DNA from: Polytrichum commune
Taxonomy: Eukaryota; Streptophyta; Polytrichopsida; Polytrichales; Polytrichaceae
Length of the DNA stretch: 64,000 nucleotides
Reading direction: 5' to 3'
Assembly (NCBI GenBank): GCA_950295325.1
Contig: OX485804.1
Span: 64,076,533-64,140,532 of the forward strand
This document shows, piece by piece, positions 24,718 through 35,999 of the stretch. The notes below the pieces were generated by a model that saw only the letters and a program-made list of their open reading frames with translations, was not told where the DNA came from and searched no databases. Each line of letters opens with the position of its first letter. Position 1 is the stretch's first letter. The translations under genes and the position numbers were made by a program.

Positions 24718-25917
24718 TGTTGCTAATCTAGCTGTGGTTTAGGGTTTTAAGATTCAGGATTTAGGATATAGGGTAGAAATACCATAACCCGTTAACCACC
24801 CTCTAGCCATGCACTAGACCACCGTCATAATGGTGAAGTGCCATTTCTAAAACCGATCATGGCTTGGCAGCAACATCAATGCGTGCACACTAAGTGTAGC
24901 CAATAAGAGTCAAGTGTTAATGTACTCATGAGGTAACCGATTTAGGCGATGTTCTGTATGGAAATGCATATTACCGTGTTTGGTGTAGGAAGAATCTAGT
25001 GAACGAGAAGGAGTTTGGACAACTTTTCACTTTGAAAAATTGTAGCATTTTTTGTGTAGGGCAAAAATATATGAAACAACTTGCATTCCTCATGAATTCT
25101 TCTCGTCTATCTTTAAAAATTATGTCATGATTGTCAGATTAGATCTTCAATGCGAATAGCCTTATTCATGCCATGAGTCACCCAACCATGAGATAAGATA
25201 AAAGAACCCTTACTCTTGCACAATAGCCCTTTATATACCTCCCCACAATGCCCGGTTGTCTTAAGTTTAACTAAAATAAAGGCATGTTCATTATTAGCAA
25301 CTATAATGAACTCTACTCTATGCTTTTACTTTAAACTTATTTTGGACTACCGTTATCTTAAGTCTAGTCAACATGTACCAATAATGACCCATGTTACACT
25401 AAGGCTCCTTGATAGCCTTGCTCACACTACTAGTGGTACTATGGCTCCATAATAACCTTGTTCACCCTACTAGTGCATTACGGTTCAACCAAGACAACGA
25501 TCCACTTTCAACCAATAGACCCTTGGAAGTGAAATATGTAGTGCTCACTATTATACAATGATCCTGCTGTCACCTGTACACGTGCATCTAACCTCCACTA
25601 TGATTCCCCTCCCCTCCGCCAACACTCTACCAGATCGAAATTCGAATTCGGGGATTCGACAGATTAAGCTTGGTGTCAATTAGCAGGTAAGACATGCCGG
25701 AAACTATTCAAGTAGGCATGTAGCTCGGAGATGAATGTGAAGCCACTACTTGGAAGGTGTAACATTATACATATGTGGATAGTAAAAATAGGTCGGACTG
25801 CAGAGGAGCTGCTTCCAATGTGGTTGGTAAGAGGTTCACAGACTTCTATCAGTCAAGAATGCTTGCAGGTCTAAGAGTAATTAAGAACCCCCATTTTATG
25901 TCGACTGGCTGCGAGTG
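24718..25917. other. Gene-free stretch; 3' flank of the UGT gene
   Basis: No supportable gene. A short tandem duplication (CTTGYTCAC.CTACTAGTG) lies near 25420-25475. The right end is 3' flank of the glycosyltransferase gene. Confidence 0.4.
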
Positions 25918-28900
25918 CTAGGGTTTAGGGTGTTTCATTCGGAGCTCATCAACAAATCTTTTGATGCTCCTCTCCACTGAACCACCTTCCCCAAGTGCTG
26001 CCTTGACCTTGTCACGCAGCTTTTTGACGTTCATTCTGATAGTTACCCCTTCAGGTTCCTCCATCATTTGTCGAGCCGCCCGCTCCACTTCCTCCTTTGT
26101 CACCGTCCCATCCGGTCCTTTGTGTATCTCAATGGCGGCCTCCCAATTGTTAACAAGCAGCCTTTATCACATTCCAACAACATGAGGTTTACACACTTGT
26201 CAGTTTGACATTACTTTCATCAGGAACAACATCATCCTCGTAAGCACTTAACCAAACACAATCATCTACACTAGGCTGGATCAATTTGCGGTGCACTTTG
26301 GTATTCCAAAGTCTGTTCAAGGGTGAAGGATGATATATATGGGGTTGCCACGCACAACTTGAGCTCAAGCTCAAGCTTGCCAACTTTGGTGGCCGAGGTC
26401 GTGAAATTTGAGCCCTTAGATGTAGCTAAGATGGTGGAATTTCGTCTCAAGGTTTCAAGTCTGATGCAAACTATTGAGTTCAAGTTCGGGCTTGAGCTTG
26501 AACATCAGTCCACGAATATGAGGAACCAAAGCTCCACCATTTCAGGCACATGTACGGGTTCAAATTCTGTAACTTAGGCGCCGACCAAATTTGCAAGCTT
26601 CAGCTTGATTTCAAGCTGTGTTTGTAGCTGGGCCTGATACTCTGAACAGCTGATTGCAACAAGCATGCCCAATGCTCTAAATATATTGCAGACAGGTGCC
26701 CAACCAAGACTGATCAATTTTGAGTATGGGCTGGACATCCTAATCCACATACATGAGAGACAGAATTGAGTAGCAAAGATTTCCGACTGGCCCTGCTTCA
26801 GACCCTGAAGAGCATAGTATTGTACTTTGGTGCATACTTGGAGCGAGGAAATCAACAATCTTTTCATTGGCTGTTGTCATTGTGCGTTGCATCCTCCTTG
26901 CACGATACAGCCATACCCGGCACCAACACTTCGGACCAGTAGTCATACATGTGAAGCCCTCAAATGTATGACTTTGGTACACAGTGTTGAACCTTATTTC
27001 AAGCCCCAAAATGACTTCGACGGTACACATGAGCGCATGACTTTGACGGTACACTTGAGCGCTCGTTTCAGGTTTATTGTTGGTTTTGAGAAACAAAAGA
27101 AAGAAAGATGGCTCTGAGGTTGCCACCGGCGTGAATTATAGTGTACTTCGTTTTCGAGTTGGTCTGAGTTTATAGGTGATCCCGAAACGGGCATCGTAAA
27201 GATTAGAGGGTCCCAAAAGACTGCTGCCTTGTTTTGAAGAGCCGGCAGGTATCTCCCCAAAGGCAACCCCTACATTCCCACATGGTTAGTGGAAATTACC
27301 TGGTTCACCTGGAGGACCCCCAAATCACCCATCCAACCACTATTTAGGCGGCTTGACCTTGGAGTTCCCATGAGATCCAAGTTAAGGCCTTGGGTTTAAG
27401 CTACCCTTGCAGGTTTTGGGTATACTTGTAACCTTGGTATATTTGTGAAGGAAGTAGTAGGAAATTAATGTACCTGCAGATGAGTTTCTGGTCTGCTTGA
27501 ATGGGCCATGCTAAGAGAGGCAAACCTCGGCAGATGCTCTCTTGTGTGGAGTTTAGCCCACAATGAGTCAAGAATGCACCAACAGCTGGGTGCGACAGAA
27601 CGGCAATCTGGGACACCCAACCCTGCTGCACAAACCCATACCCTCCTTCTCTGTTAGCCTTGAATTCCTCCGGGAGCAGCGGAGGAAGTAAACATTCTTC
27701 TCGCAATTGGCCACCCTCCACCTCACTTCGGGGCCGGCGACACACCAGGAGGAACCTTTGATGGCTTGCTTCCAAGCCCAGAGCCAGCTGATGAAGTTGT
27801 GGGATCGGCAGAGCCGCAATGCTTCCGAAATTTACATAGATCACGGAACCACATGGCTGGCTGTCCAGCCATTGTATGTATGTAGGTAATGCTCCGTCGT
27901 CTACTATTTGATTCGATCTGCTCAAGCTTTCGGTGTTCAGAAGGGCCAAGTATGCATCGTGCACTAGCGGTCCAATTGGCAGTATGTTTCGAGGCTGAGA
28001 TCCCTGCAAAACTTTATTCCATCGGATCAAATTTTATGGAGGCAAATTGTGTACACACAACTAGTTTGTTTTTGCCAACCCGGATCCCATGAGAACTCCG
28101 AGATTAAGCTCTCTAAGGCCGGAATGAGTACTCGGATGGGTGACCTTCCTGGCACTTGATGTATGGTGTGCACCCACCACGAATGGTTCACCCAATCATA
28201 GTTGGGATATCTAGGTAAACTAGATATTTTCAACCAACTCTGTGGGAATCTAGGGGCTTATCCTTTGGGGGAGATAAGTGTCAAACGGCTTGTCCACACC
28301 CATTCAAGGTATTCACCTTCGAAAGGAGGAGGTAGTCTTCCTGGGCGTTCTAATTCTGGTCATGCATGTTTCAGGATTACATATAGACTTAGACCAACTC
28401 AAAATTGAAGGAACACCATAATGCACGTCATTGGCAACATCACAAACATCTTTCTTTAGTGTGGTTTTGCTTCAATTAACCAAGTTAGTAAGTATCTTCT
28501 TCAAGAAGACCTCACTTCTGCATAGTGCAATCATTATAAGTTTGCACTTGAACCATGTGCCTGGGGAATACTTAACTTTTGTCATGACATGGATCCCTTG
28601 GTTTTATTTCCTTCTACTAATATGTTTTTGGTACGGGAGAGAGAGGGGTATTTCTCAAGATTGAAAGGATGCAGAAAACCAAGTTGGTTTCGATAGTTGC
28701 AGGACTATTGAAAGTTTGGAGTGAAAAAGAAGAGTTAGACTAAAGGAATGACATCGGACCTTTTTTGACATAATGAAGGTGGTGAGTGGTGTTTACCTTC
28801 AAAGAGCGTTGGCATGGGTAAGGATAAGAGGTCAGGACATCAATGCAAGAAGGCTCCATTTCATAGAATGTGTTCATCAACACCCCAGCGGATTCCAAAG

Positions 28901-31056
28901 CAGATTGGGCATTGCCATAGACCATCTGCTTAAACATCCAGCGATTGGAAGCGAACACTGTCGGCGACAAGTCCCCAAAGTGCAAGGGAGATTCTACCCC
29001 TGGGATCTGCACCAACTCCGACAACTTGGAATTCTCCACAGGCAATCTCCCTTCGGCGGCAAGTGTGGGCGAGTATAAGAAAGTTGCTGTGTGTATAGCT
29101 GCTGATGTGTTGAAGCTGTATCTTGGTATGTTGAAGTTGTCAGCCACCCGCTACATGAAACACAAGCATGAATCACAACCGCTTAATTCCTGATTTCCAA
29201 AAAATCAAACATGTGACAATTACAGGATGGGGTTTTTTAAATGGGGACACCAACAACAAAATTAGCACATAGAATAAAATATAAATACAAACAGAACAAA
29301 AAAATTTCATTTAACCATGTAAACCATCATGAGGAAATGACAATTGCAAGTGACTTTGAAGCTAAATGTGGATAGTTATCCATAAACGAGGGAAGATGGA
29401 TGGTTCCCAAATGGATTAGTGACAACAACATCTAGATGCTTGAGAAATACAAGGAGGTTGTGTGCACACATTTAGGAAAGCAATTGTAATTTTCAACGTG
29501 ACCTTTCCTTTGCACTAGTGCAATCACAAGTTTGCACTTGAGCCATGCAATCTCGAAGTACTTTATTTTATTTTTAGCACTTGGCATCTTAGATCTCGTT
29601 GCAATGTCGTGTCTTCATCGGACACGAGTACATCGAATATAGACCATAGCAATCAACTTTTGCAATATGGTGAGCACCACGTTTGGTATTGTGTACGTGT
29701 CGTCCTACTATGTGCTGCAACATGACTCTTCACATACAATACCTAGTGTAACATGATGTGGATGTTGTGGACCCCTTGGTGTTGTATTTTGCTTTTGCTA
29801 AACCTTTTAGGCATAATAGAGGGGTACTACTAGTGTTGATGAATCAAGTGTCCCAACGGGACCCCACAACAAATAAGGACATAGCCACATTGATTGACTT
29901 AGATTAACAACCATGGCAGGATTGCTTGTTGCGAAAATTATAGCATCCAATTTGCAAGCTCCCAAGGGATCATTATATAAACTCCTCTATGAGTTCGAGT
30001 ATATTACTCACAAAGATGCAATAAAGGAGACTCACCTCAGTGGATGATACAAATCCTATTGTATCTGAACAAAACTACATGGAATCAAGTGAATGGCATT
30101 TAAGGTATGCAGGTGTTCTTCAGTTCCATTTCTTAATCAGCACCTAGATTTGACTGGTGTGTGGTTAGGTTAGGATCAAATAACAAACACTATAAAGACA
30201 CATGTTTAAATGAGATTGGACTGCGTCTTCAAATTTTATTAACTACTCCAAACTCAATAGTGAACACAGTTTGGAGGACGCTATGAATTCAGTTAAGGAA
30301 TCCAAAACCATGCACCTCCGGTAACCAAAACTAAATCAAGGGAGATCCGATTTGGAATCCGATTGTTGTCGATGCTTCATCACAGAGACGCTAATGCAAC
30401 ACAAGTTCCATTGTGTTCATCTAATTGGTAGAAGTTGGAGAACATGAGACACGAACCGAACAACACCCACATACCTCACAATGTTTTGTGCACAAAGCTT
30501 TTTCACAGATCTATGAGCTCCCTGGAGGTCACTCAAACTCTTCAATTTCTTCCACGGTTAATCTCAAATGGAAAGAGGTGCCTGCAGCAGATGGTGATGA
30601 CGAATATGCCAGGATGATCCAGAAAGCTGGATGGTGCCAGAAGAAGAAAACTAAGTAATCAGAATTTGGACTTGCCTGAGTCCAACCGAGGAATACGTCG
30701 CTGATGATGCAGGTTGGGGCAGGTGCGGCCCCATCAGCAGCACCGAGGAGATTCCCCAACACCGTTTCCAGCTCGCCTTCCAAGCTTTCAATGTGGTCGA
30801 AGTATGGCAGCCCCAAGACTCGAGTGGTCGCGGGACGGACGCCCAGATTCACGACCGGAAGGTTGATTGCACGGAGAGCTGCAAGCTGCTCATCCTCCAG
30901 AGACTCGAAGATGTTGAACATGGTGAGGCGGACGCCATGCGAAAGCAACTTCCTTGCCAACTGAATCGCTGGCCGTGTGTGGCCTGCGGAGGGATATGGC
31001 AGAATCGCCACATGGATATTGTTACAGTCACCACTTGTTGATGCAGGTTCACTCAT
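25918..31056 (-). CDS. Family-1 UDP-glycosyltransferase (plant UGT), four exons
   Basis: Transfers a sugar from a UDP-sugar to small acceptors in the cytosol; the acceptor cannot be told. Exons: 31056-30676, 29150-28797, 28003-27474, 26161-25918. All phases join, giving 502 residues, a normal UGT length. Exon 1 has HVAILPYPSAGHTRPAIQLA with the catalytic His26, and CIISDVFLGWTQ with the partner Asp120. Exon 2 starts RVADNFNIPRYSFNTSA. Exon 3 has SVIYVNFGS and the 44-residue PSPG box (374-417), from GWVSQIAVLSHPAVG through FLTHCGLNSTQES to WPIQADQK. Position 22 of the box is Leu where Trp is usual in glucosyltransferases; the last residue is Gln. Exon 4 supplies LLVNNWEAAIEI and VTKEEVERAARQMMEE. 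Intron 1 uses a GC donor (CAG/GCAAGT). Intron 1 carries a dispersed repeat, intron 2 a 5S-derived sequence. The start is the first ATG in a frame open upstream. No disabling change is seen. Confidence 0.9.
28052..28175 (+). pseudogene. 5S rRNA-derived sequence (5S pseudogene, Cassandra-type LTR or SINE3-like)
   Basis: From 28081 the plus strand reads CGGATCCCATGAGAACTCCG, then an A-box-like AGATTAAGCT and ACTCGGATGGGTGACCTTCC, ending GTGTGCACCC near 28175. This is the backbone of plant 5S rRNA with its internal polymerase III promoter boxes. The first 30 bases are poorly conserved and there are substitutions throughout, so it is not a functional 5S gene. Single copy, inside UGT intron 2 in the antisense direction. 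Plant Cassandra TRIM elements carry 5S sequence in their LTRs; I could not find a second LTR or primer-binding site. Confidence 0.75.
30170..30310 (+). repeat. AT-rich dispersed repeat copy in UGT intron 1
   Basis: Shares GAGATTGGACTGCGTCTTCA and CTCAATAGTGAACACAGTTT with the family best seen at 22940-23150. The copy is more diverged than that one. Confidence 0.5.
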
Positions 31057-31487
31057 TTTTCCACCTCTACTCTGTTTCACCAACTTCGTGTGCCCAAGCC
31101 GCTCACGCTTCGCAGCTTCAATCTCCTGAGATTCAAATTCAAACCAAGTCGGGCTAACATCATCTTCTTATGACTGATCACTTTGGGCTCGTAGCAACAG
31201 AACATGAGTACAAATTGTGGCGTTTTTAGTTTGCAACGACACGAGGATTATTGAATATCTTTGGTCAAGTTTGGCATATCGGCCATTTTTACCAACCAAA
31301 AGCTATGGCTAACCCATCATCACGAAGCCAGCAGCTAAATAACGACACGCCGTTCTCAATGTGATGCAGAAATACGCCCCCCCCCCCTTTTGCAACGCCA
31401 ATTCCCAACAGCTTTTTGCAATGGAATTATGCCAAAGTGTTCTGCAACAATTAATAAGTATGCAACAGTTTCGGAGCTGAACCTTCA

Positions 31488-31736
31488 ATGTCCTCGGAGT
31501 ACGTTTCAAAAATACATAAACCTGCTTCGCTATTAGATTCCAGCTTTCAGACTCGGAGCACAACACTCAGCTCACCAGCGCGACGTCGAACCTCCTGCTT
31601 CTCACCTACTCCTCCCTCTGCCACTGCTAAGATGGAATCCGGATCTCGCATCAGGTACATTAATTCAACGCTCCAGAGAGCAGTCTTCGCACACGGCCAC
31701 AGAGTCGTCTTCAGTCGATCACCACGGCGGATATAA
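31488..31736 (+). CDS. Possible small basic protein or first exon
   Basis: An 82-codon frame rich in Ser, Arg and Thr without acidic clusters after residue 5, looking like an organelle-targeting leader. It lies head-to-head with the UGT gene, 430 bp away. An in-frame ATGGAATCCGGATCTCGCAT followed by CAG/GTACAT near 31655 could also be a short first exon. No homology recognised; a poly-C tract follows at once. Confidence 0.2.
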   Translation: MSSEYVSKIHKPASLLDSSFQTRSTTLSSPARRRTSCFSPTPPSATAKMESGSRIRYINSTLQRAVFAHGHRVVFSRSPRRI

Positions 31737-31739
31737 ACT

Positions 31740-31762
31740 CCCCCCCCCCCCCCCCCCCCCCC
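31740..31762 (+). repeat. Poly-C tract (23 C)
   Basis: Uninterrupted run of 23 C followed by ACCCCCAC. Shorter C runs lie near 31375 and 48596. Such tracts are prone to length error in sequencing. Confidence 0.9.
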
Positions 31763-32779
31763 ACCCCCACGAACTTCTCGGGGGAGGACTATTCGGGTCA
31801 GGGGCAGCCGCCCCTCAGATTTTCTGGACCCGACGGAAAACTGCTGTCCGCCCGCCCGACTTTGAAAAAAACTATTGTGCCTGCATTCTTGAAGGCCACT
31901 TATCAACAAATCCCATATTGAGCGCACTTCATTTTTAAGGTCTCAAATCTAATATATATGTTCACTTCCATTGAGTAAATAAACAATCGATTGGATTTCA
32001 TTTTCAAAGTGAAACTGCTAATAAAGGATGTAATTAACTTAGAAGTTAAAAATATTACGGAATCCTCATTAGCACTGAAGTATGATTTTTGTGACTTACA
32101 ATGAAAAGGGTCTTTGTCATTCTAAAATGGAACTAAAATTAATGATTTATTTTTAATAAGTTCAAAATTATAGTCTAGTTAATACCTTCTACTTTCACAA
32201 AGTATTCATATGCATTTAAATTAATTAAGTGTGATTGATATATTATCCTCTAAATTGCGTTGTACATACAACCTAGAGAGGTTGTATTGATCCACCATCT
32301 TAGCCTGCAGCAACAGCATTCTCCATCCAGCTCGTGATCCAGCTAATATTTTGCGATGCTAATTATGTCGTCACTCCACGTATGTTGTTTCAATGTTAGG
32401 GCATGTTCACGCGTTTGAGTGTGACAAGGACAAACCCACCCAAACGTAGAGGAAATCTAGTGGGGTAGGATTCGTATGTGCCAACTAGCGACTCCCATCT
32501 TCTAAAATCCGTGTCCATCTACTAACCTCCTCCTCCAAGTAAAAACTTGTTACTTTTTAAAACCGGTCTTCAAAGCCTTCAGTGACCGACACTTGTAAGT
32601 TGAAGATTCTTTAATGAACACATGAAAGTCTAGCAGCTCGTGCCCATGGCGCTCCGTATTCATGCCCATGGTTGGATGGTGGGTTATGCTTAAGAACATG
32701 CGAACACCACCAACGCATTGTTCTCTAGAATCTAGTGGGCGAGTGGCCTACATGAAAACTCACCCATACTGTACTAATT
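31763..32779. other. Gene-free AT-rich stretch
   Basis: No supportable gene or clear repeat recognised on either strand. Confidence 0.4.
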
Positions 32780-33318
32780 AATGCCCCCTTCCCACCTGAC
32801 TTTAGCTAAGACTAAAAGTGTTTCCTAAAAACCGGGTAAAGCTCCCTCGGTTATAGGGGAGGCATCCAGCTATCCCAATGCACCTACAAGAACTTGCTCC
32901 GGAGATTTTTCAAGTAGGTTTTAGTTAAGTAACTTTCACGCATGTTCATTGTGTTATCTACCAAGCAATGACATGTTGGGTAGTTTTTGTCCCATCCCCA
33001 AATGCCTTACTACTCACCTATCGTACCATCGGTTTTTGTTGATGGAGCTCCTCGTGCCCTCATAGCTAATACTAAAAAGCAACCAATCACAAGGGCAACA
33101 GGCAACACTTTTAAAGCTCCTATATTCTTGCCTAACGTTTAGATACCTATGGGAGGGAGGGTCGGTGCTTGAGGCTTAAAACCTCCACTTGTAAGCCATG
33201 CCACATCATTTGCCAACTAGGCTGGGCACTAGATACATGTCGATGGTGTGAAGGCCGGGTTGTTAATTAGAACCAACTTTTAGTCTTAGCTAAAGTCAGG
33301 TGGGAAGGGGGCATAATT
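32780..33318. mobile_element. MITE-like element with 40-bp terminal inverted repeats
   Basis: The left arm 32780-32819 (ATGCCCCCTTCCCACCTGAC then TTTAGCTAAGACTAAAAGT) is repeated as its reverse complement at 33276-33318 with essentially no mismatch across about 38 bp. The interior (about 455 bp) has no coding capacity. Target duplication not resolved. Only one copy in the window. Confidence 0.8.
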
Positions 33319-33399
33319 GCACACTCTATAGCAACCAGATTATCACATAAGTAATCCCTCGAGCGCCACAGCAAAACCTCAATCAGGTACTATGATCAG

Positions 33400-33612
33400 G
33401 GAGAACCGACAGTTAGTTATAGATGAACCGGTTGAGTTTGAGAAAAAACCGGTTGAAGTTCAAGACTTTAGGAGAATTGCCGATCACTTTAGAGGAATTT
33501 ATGGAATATACCTCAGATTAATATAGAAAAACCGAAGGGTGTCATTATGTAACCGGTTGGACTTGCAAACACTAGGATCTCAACCGATTGTGCCCAAAAA
33601 TCTCCCCGATCA
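33400..33612 (+). repeat. CCGGTT-rich dispersed repeat, copy C (fullest)
   Basis: Begins near GGGAGAACCGACAGTTAG and ATGAACCGGTTGAGTTTGAG, then AAACCGGTTGAAGTTCAAGA, TTAGAGGAATTTATGGAATA, GTAACCGGTTGGACTTGC and CACTAGGATCTCAACCG. Used here as the reference for the family. No coding capacity or terminal structure recognised. Confidence 0.65.
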
Positions 33613-33888
33613 GTGATCAGGTAGTCTGAGACTTGAGTCAGTAATGATTCTCAATGACAGAATGTGGTCAAAGTGCATGTAGTCTCATTAAATCATCGCC
33701 ATAATTGATTTGACTCAACAAAGAAAGAAAGAAAGAGAGATACAGTAACAGGAGAAAGGGATGTGGTGAAAGCAGTCATGAAATGCACATGAGACTCATC
33801 ACTGGGGTACTCTCATCACAGTGCCCACTGTCATGATCTTTTGTACAAAGTGGTCCCATTCTCTGTACAGCTGAAAGAGAAGACACGT

Positions 33889-34146
33889 CCAGTCGGCTGG
33901 GGATTCGTGGCCCTCACTAAAAATCATCCATCCAAGATATCGTGGATGAAGTGGCTCCAATAAAAAAAGCCCCCCTATGGGGTTGAGGGCCAATTCATTC
34001 GAATGTGACATCACTAGACTAATTCGGGGCCTTTGACTTTATTTCCGGAATCAAATTGCCCAAAAATAGCCATTTAGATGATTCCTATGTTTTTTCATCC
34101 GCACGGATGATTTTTAGTGAGTGCCACGAATCCCCGGCCCGTCTAG
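33889..34146. repeat. Inverted repeat pair with about 38-bp arms
   Basis: GGGGATTCGTGGCCCTCACT then AAAAATCATCC (about 33889-33930) is repeated inverted as GGATGATTTTTAGTGAGTGC then CACGAATCCCC (about 34104-34145), with one or two mismatches. About 170 bases lie between. Possible foldback element. Confidence 0.6.
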
Positions 34147-34706
34147 TCGGCCGGCTTAGGTTTCGCAACAGCTCCGTATTCTCAATTCGAAGCCCAAGGC
34201 AACAGACTTTCGTCTTCATGAATCAAGGTTTATTTAAGTGGTTCTAAGCAGCGATTTTTTTTCACTTTTTACTGGGGGGTGAAATGGCTATTATAATGGT
34301 TTTCTACATTGCAGTTTCGGCTATGTGAACATGTAAGGAAATTGTAAACATTGCGATGAAATGTGTGGTAGAATGAAATTGCCACTATCTAAAATGGATA
34401 GTAGAGAAATACAAATGCGATACTTGTTGTGATGCCTTTTGGAAGTTTAGCTAAGTGAAAAATAAAAAATATTGCAAGGCCACTATTGGAACAAGGAAAT
34501 GCAGCAGTAAATATGCGAAATTACATCCCACAAATTACGTCACAAAAAATTTAGGAGGAAACCACTTCTTTATTTACAATGGCATGCATCGCCAATAAGC
34601 CGTATGAGATGTAGGCTCTTAAAAGTAGAAGTTATATAAGATCCTTGTATTCTAAATAGTTATGAAGAAGTGGGAAAAACCCCCTAAATGTCTCATTCTA
34701 TGCAAA

Positions 34707-35860
34707 TCAAACACCAAGTGCATATAGGCCGCGCTTCGGCTTGCAAACTCTCCAATCTGAAACGACATCCTTGTACGGGAATGATGTCAATGTGTAATGT
34801 TTTTGTGCAAACATTGTTGTAGCAAGAGGTAAATGTTCAGTTAAGCGGTTGCGGAGTTTGTTCTTCAAGAAAGAAACATTGGAAAATGTTCTTTCGTCTT
34901 CTACGCTCCCAAGAACCTACAAAATGGATGCAAAGAGACAAAGTCAGTAAGAAGCCAACTTGCATTCAAAAACATGAATACAAAAAGCATGAGAAAGTTT
35001 AATGAAGTAACATATTTTCAAAATATAACCCCTTACCTGGATCATCGCATTTTCTTGAAATTTGTACCAAAACCATCCTAAACCAGTGAGAAACAAGACA
35101 TCATCAAAAACATATCCTCAAAATGCCAAAAAAACAACCGGAAGGGCCTCAAATGAGGCCCTCAAGAATGAGTACACGTCAAGACTTGAAAAAGAAAAAA
35201 TATCACACATCAATTGACATGTTAGAAATTGAAATGACACATGCTTAGAAATTGGAAATTGAGGCGACATTTTAGAATAATCTTAGCCCTCAACCCTCAG
35301 CCAATGCATTACTCCCCAAAAAATACAACCAGGGTTTAGGGTTTAGGAGGTACCTTCTTTTCGGAAATTTTCGCTTCTTTGTTGGAGGTTCACGTGAGGT
35401 TGGTAGCAATTGGGTGTCTGATTGCTCATGGAAGCCATCAAAGTTGTTGCTACCACCATTTGAAGGCGCATCGACAGTGAATGGGGACCCACTGATGTCC
35501 AATGCATCAGCCTCAAATGGAGCAGGTACATGCAGTGGGGTGGGAGAAAAAATGGTTGCAGACGCGGTTGAAGAGATCTGGACAACCTCTTGCATTGCGG
35601 CAGTTGATAATTCTCCCCTAGGGGTGATTATCAACACCCTCTGCTTGAAGGAGGGACGTTTTCCAGATTCTCATGCAGGTGTCATTGCCATAGTAGAGCA
35701 ACTGCCACCTACATTCACTGCAACTGCCGGAGCAGGGGACGATGCCCCGGATGCAGGTGACATGGTGGAGGGATTAGCTGGTGTCGCCATGAGAAACGCC
35801 GGAGTAGGGGATCGTAGATCCACAAGCGACCACACAAAACCAACTCCCAGGTAGCCAGGC
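34707..35860 (-). pseudogene. Internally deleted hAT-like transposase gene
   Basis: The last exon (34916-34707) reads VLGSVEDERTFSNVSFLKNK then LRNRLTEHL, the C-terminal hAT dimerisation region, ending in TGA. A 41-base exon before it (35077-35037, GT-AG) adds WFWYKFQENAMIQ. Farther upstream a proline/serine-rich N-terminal exon (about 35855-35345) starts MATPANPSTMSPASGASSPA and carries a nuclear-localisation-like PTKKRKFPKR, with an in-frame stop between the two halves. The catalytic core that should lie between is absent. It differs in sequence from the hAT element at 37.4 kb. The link between N- and C-terminal parts is inferred from order and strand. Confidence 0.5.
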
Positions 35861-35884
35861 GATGTGGAGCGGCGAGGCGAACAC

Positions 35885-35995
35885 CAGGCGGTCACACAAA
35901 CTAGATCAAGCAAAGGCGACGACGCCAATGCACACACAACAGGCGATCACAGAAAACCAGATCGGGCAAAGGCGACGCCAATGCACACACAACAA
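35885..35995 (+). repeat. Imperfect tandem duplication, unit about 55 bp
   Basis: Two neighbouring copies share GCAAAGGCGACG and GCCAATGCACACACAACA with GGCGRTCACA before them. They lie upstream of the hAT-like remnant in a locally GC-rich segment. Confidence 0.7.
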
Positions 35996-35999
35996 TTGC

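Noticed and set aside
1417-35348. TTTAGGG-type telomere-like runs near 1417, 6645, 9760, 16088, 25918 and 35333
   Set aside because: Each is only two to three units long and scattered; such runs are common in plant promoters and UTRs. One overlaps the UGT stop codon. No interstitial telomere array is supported.
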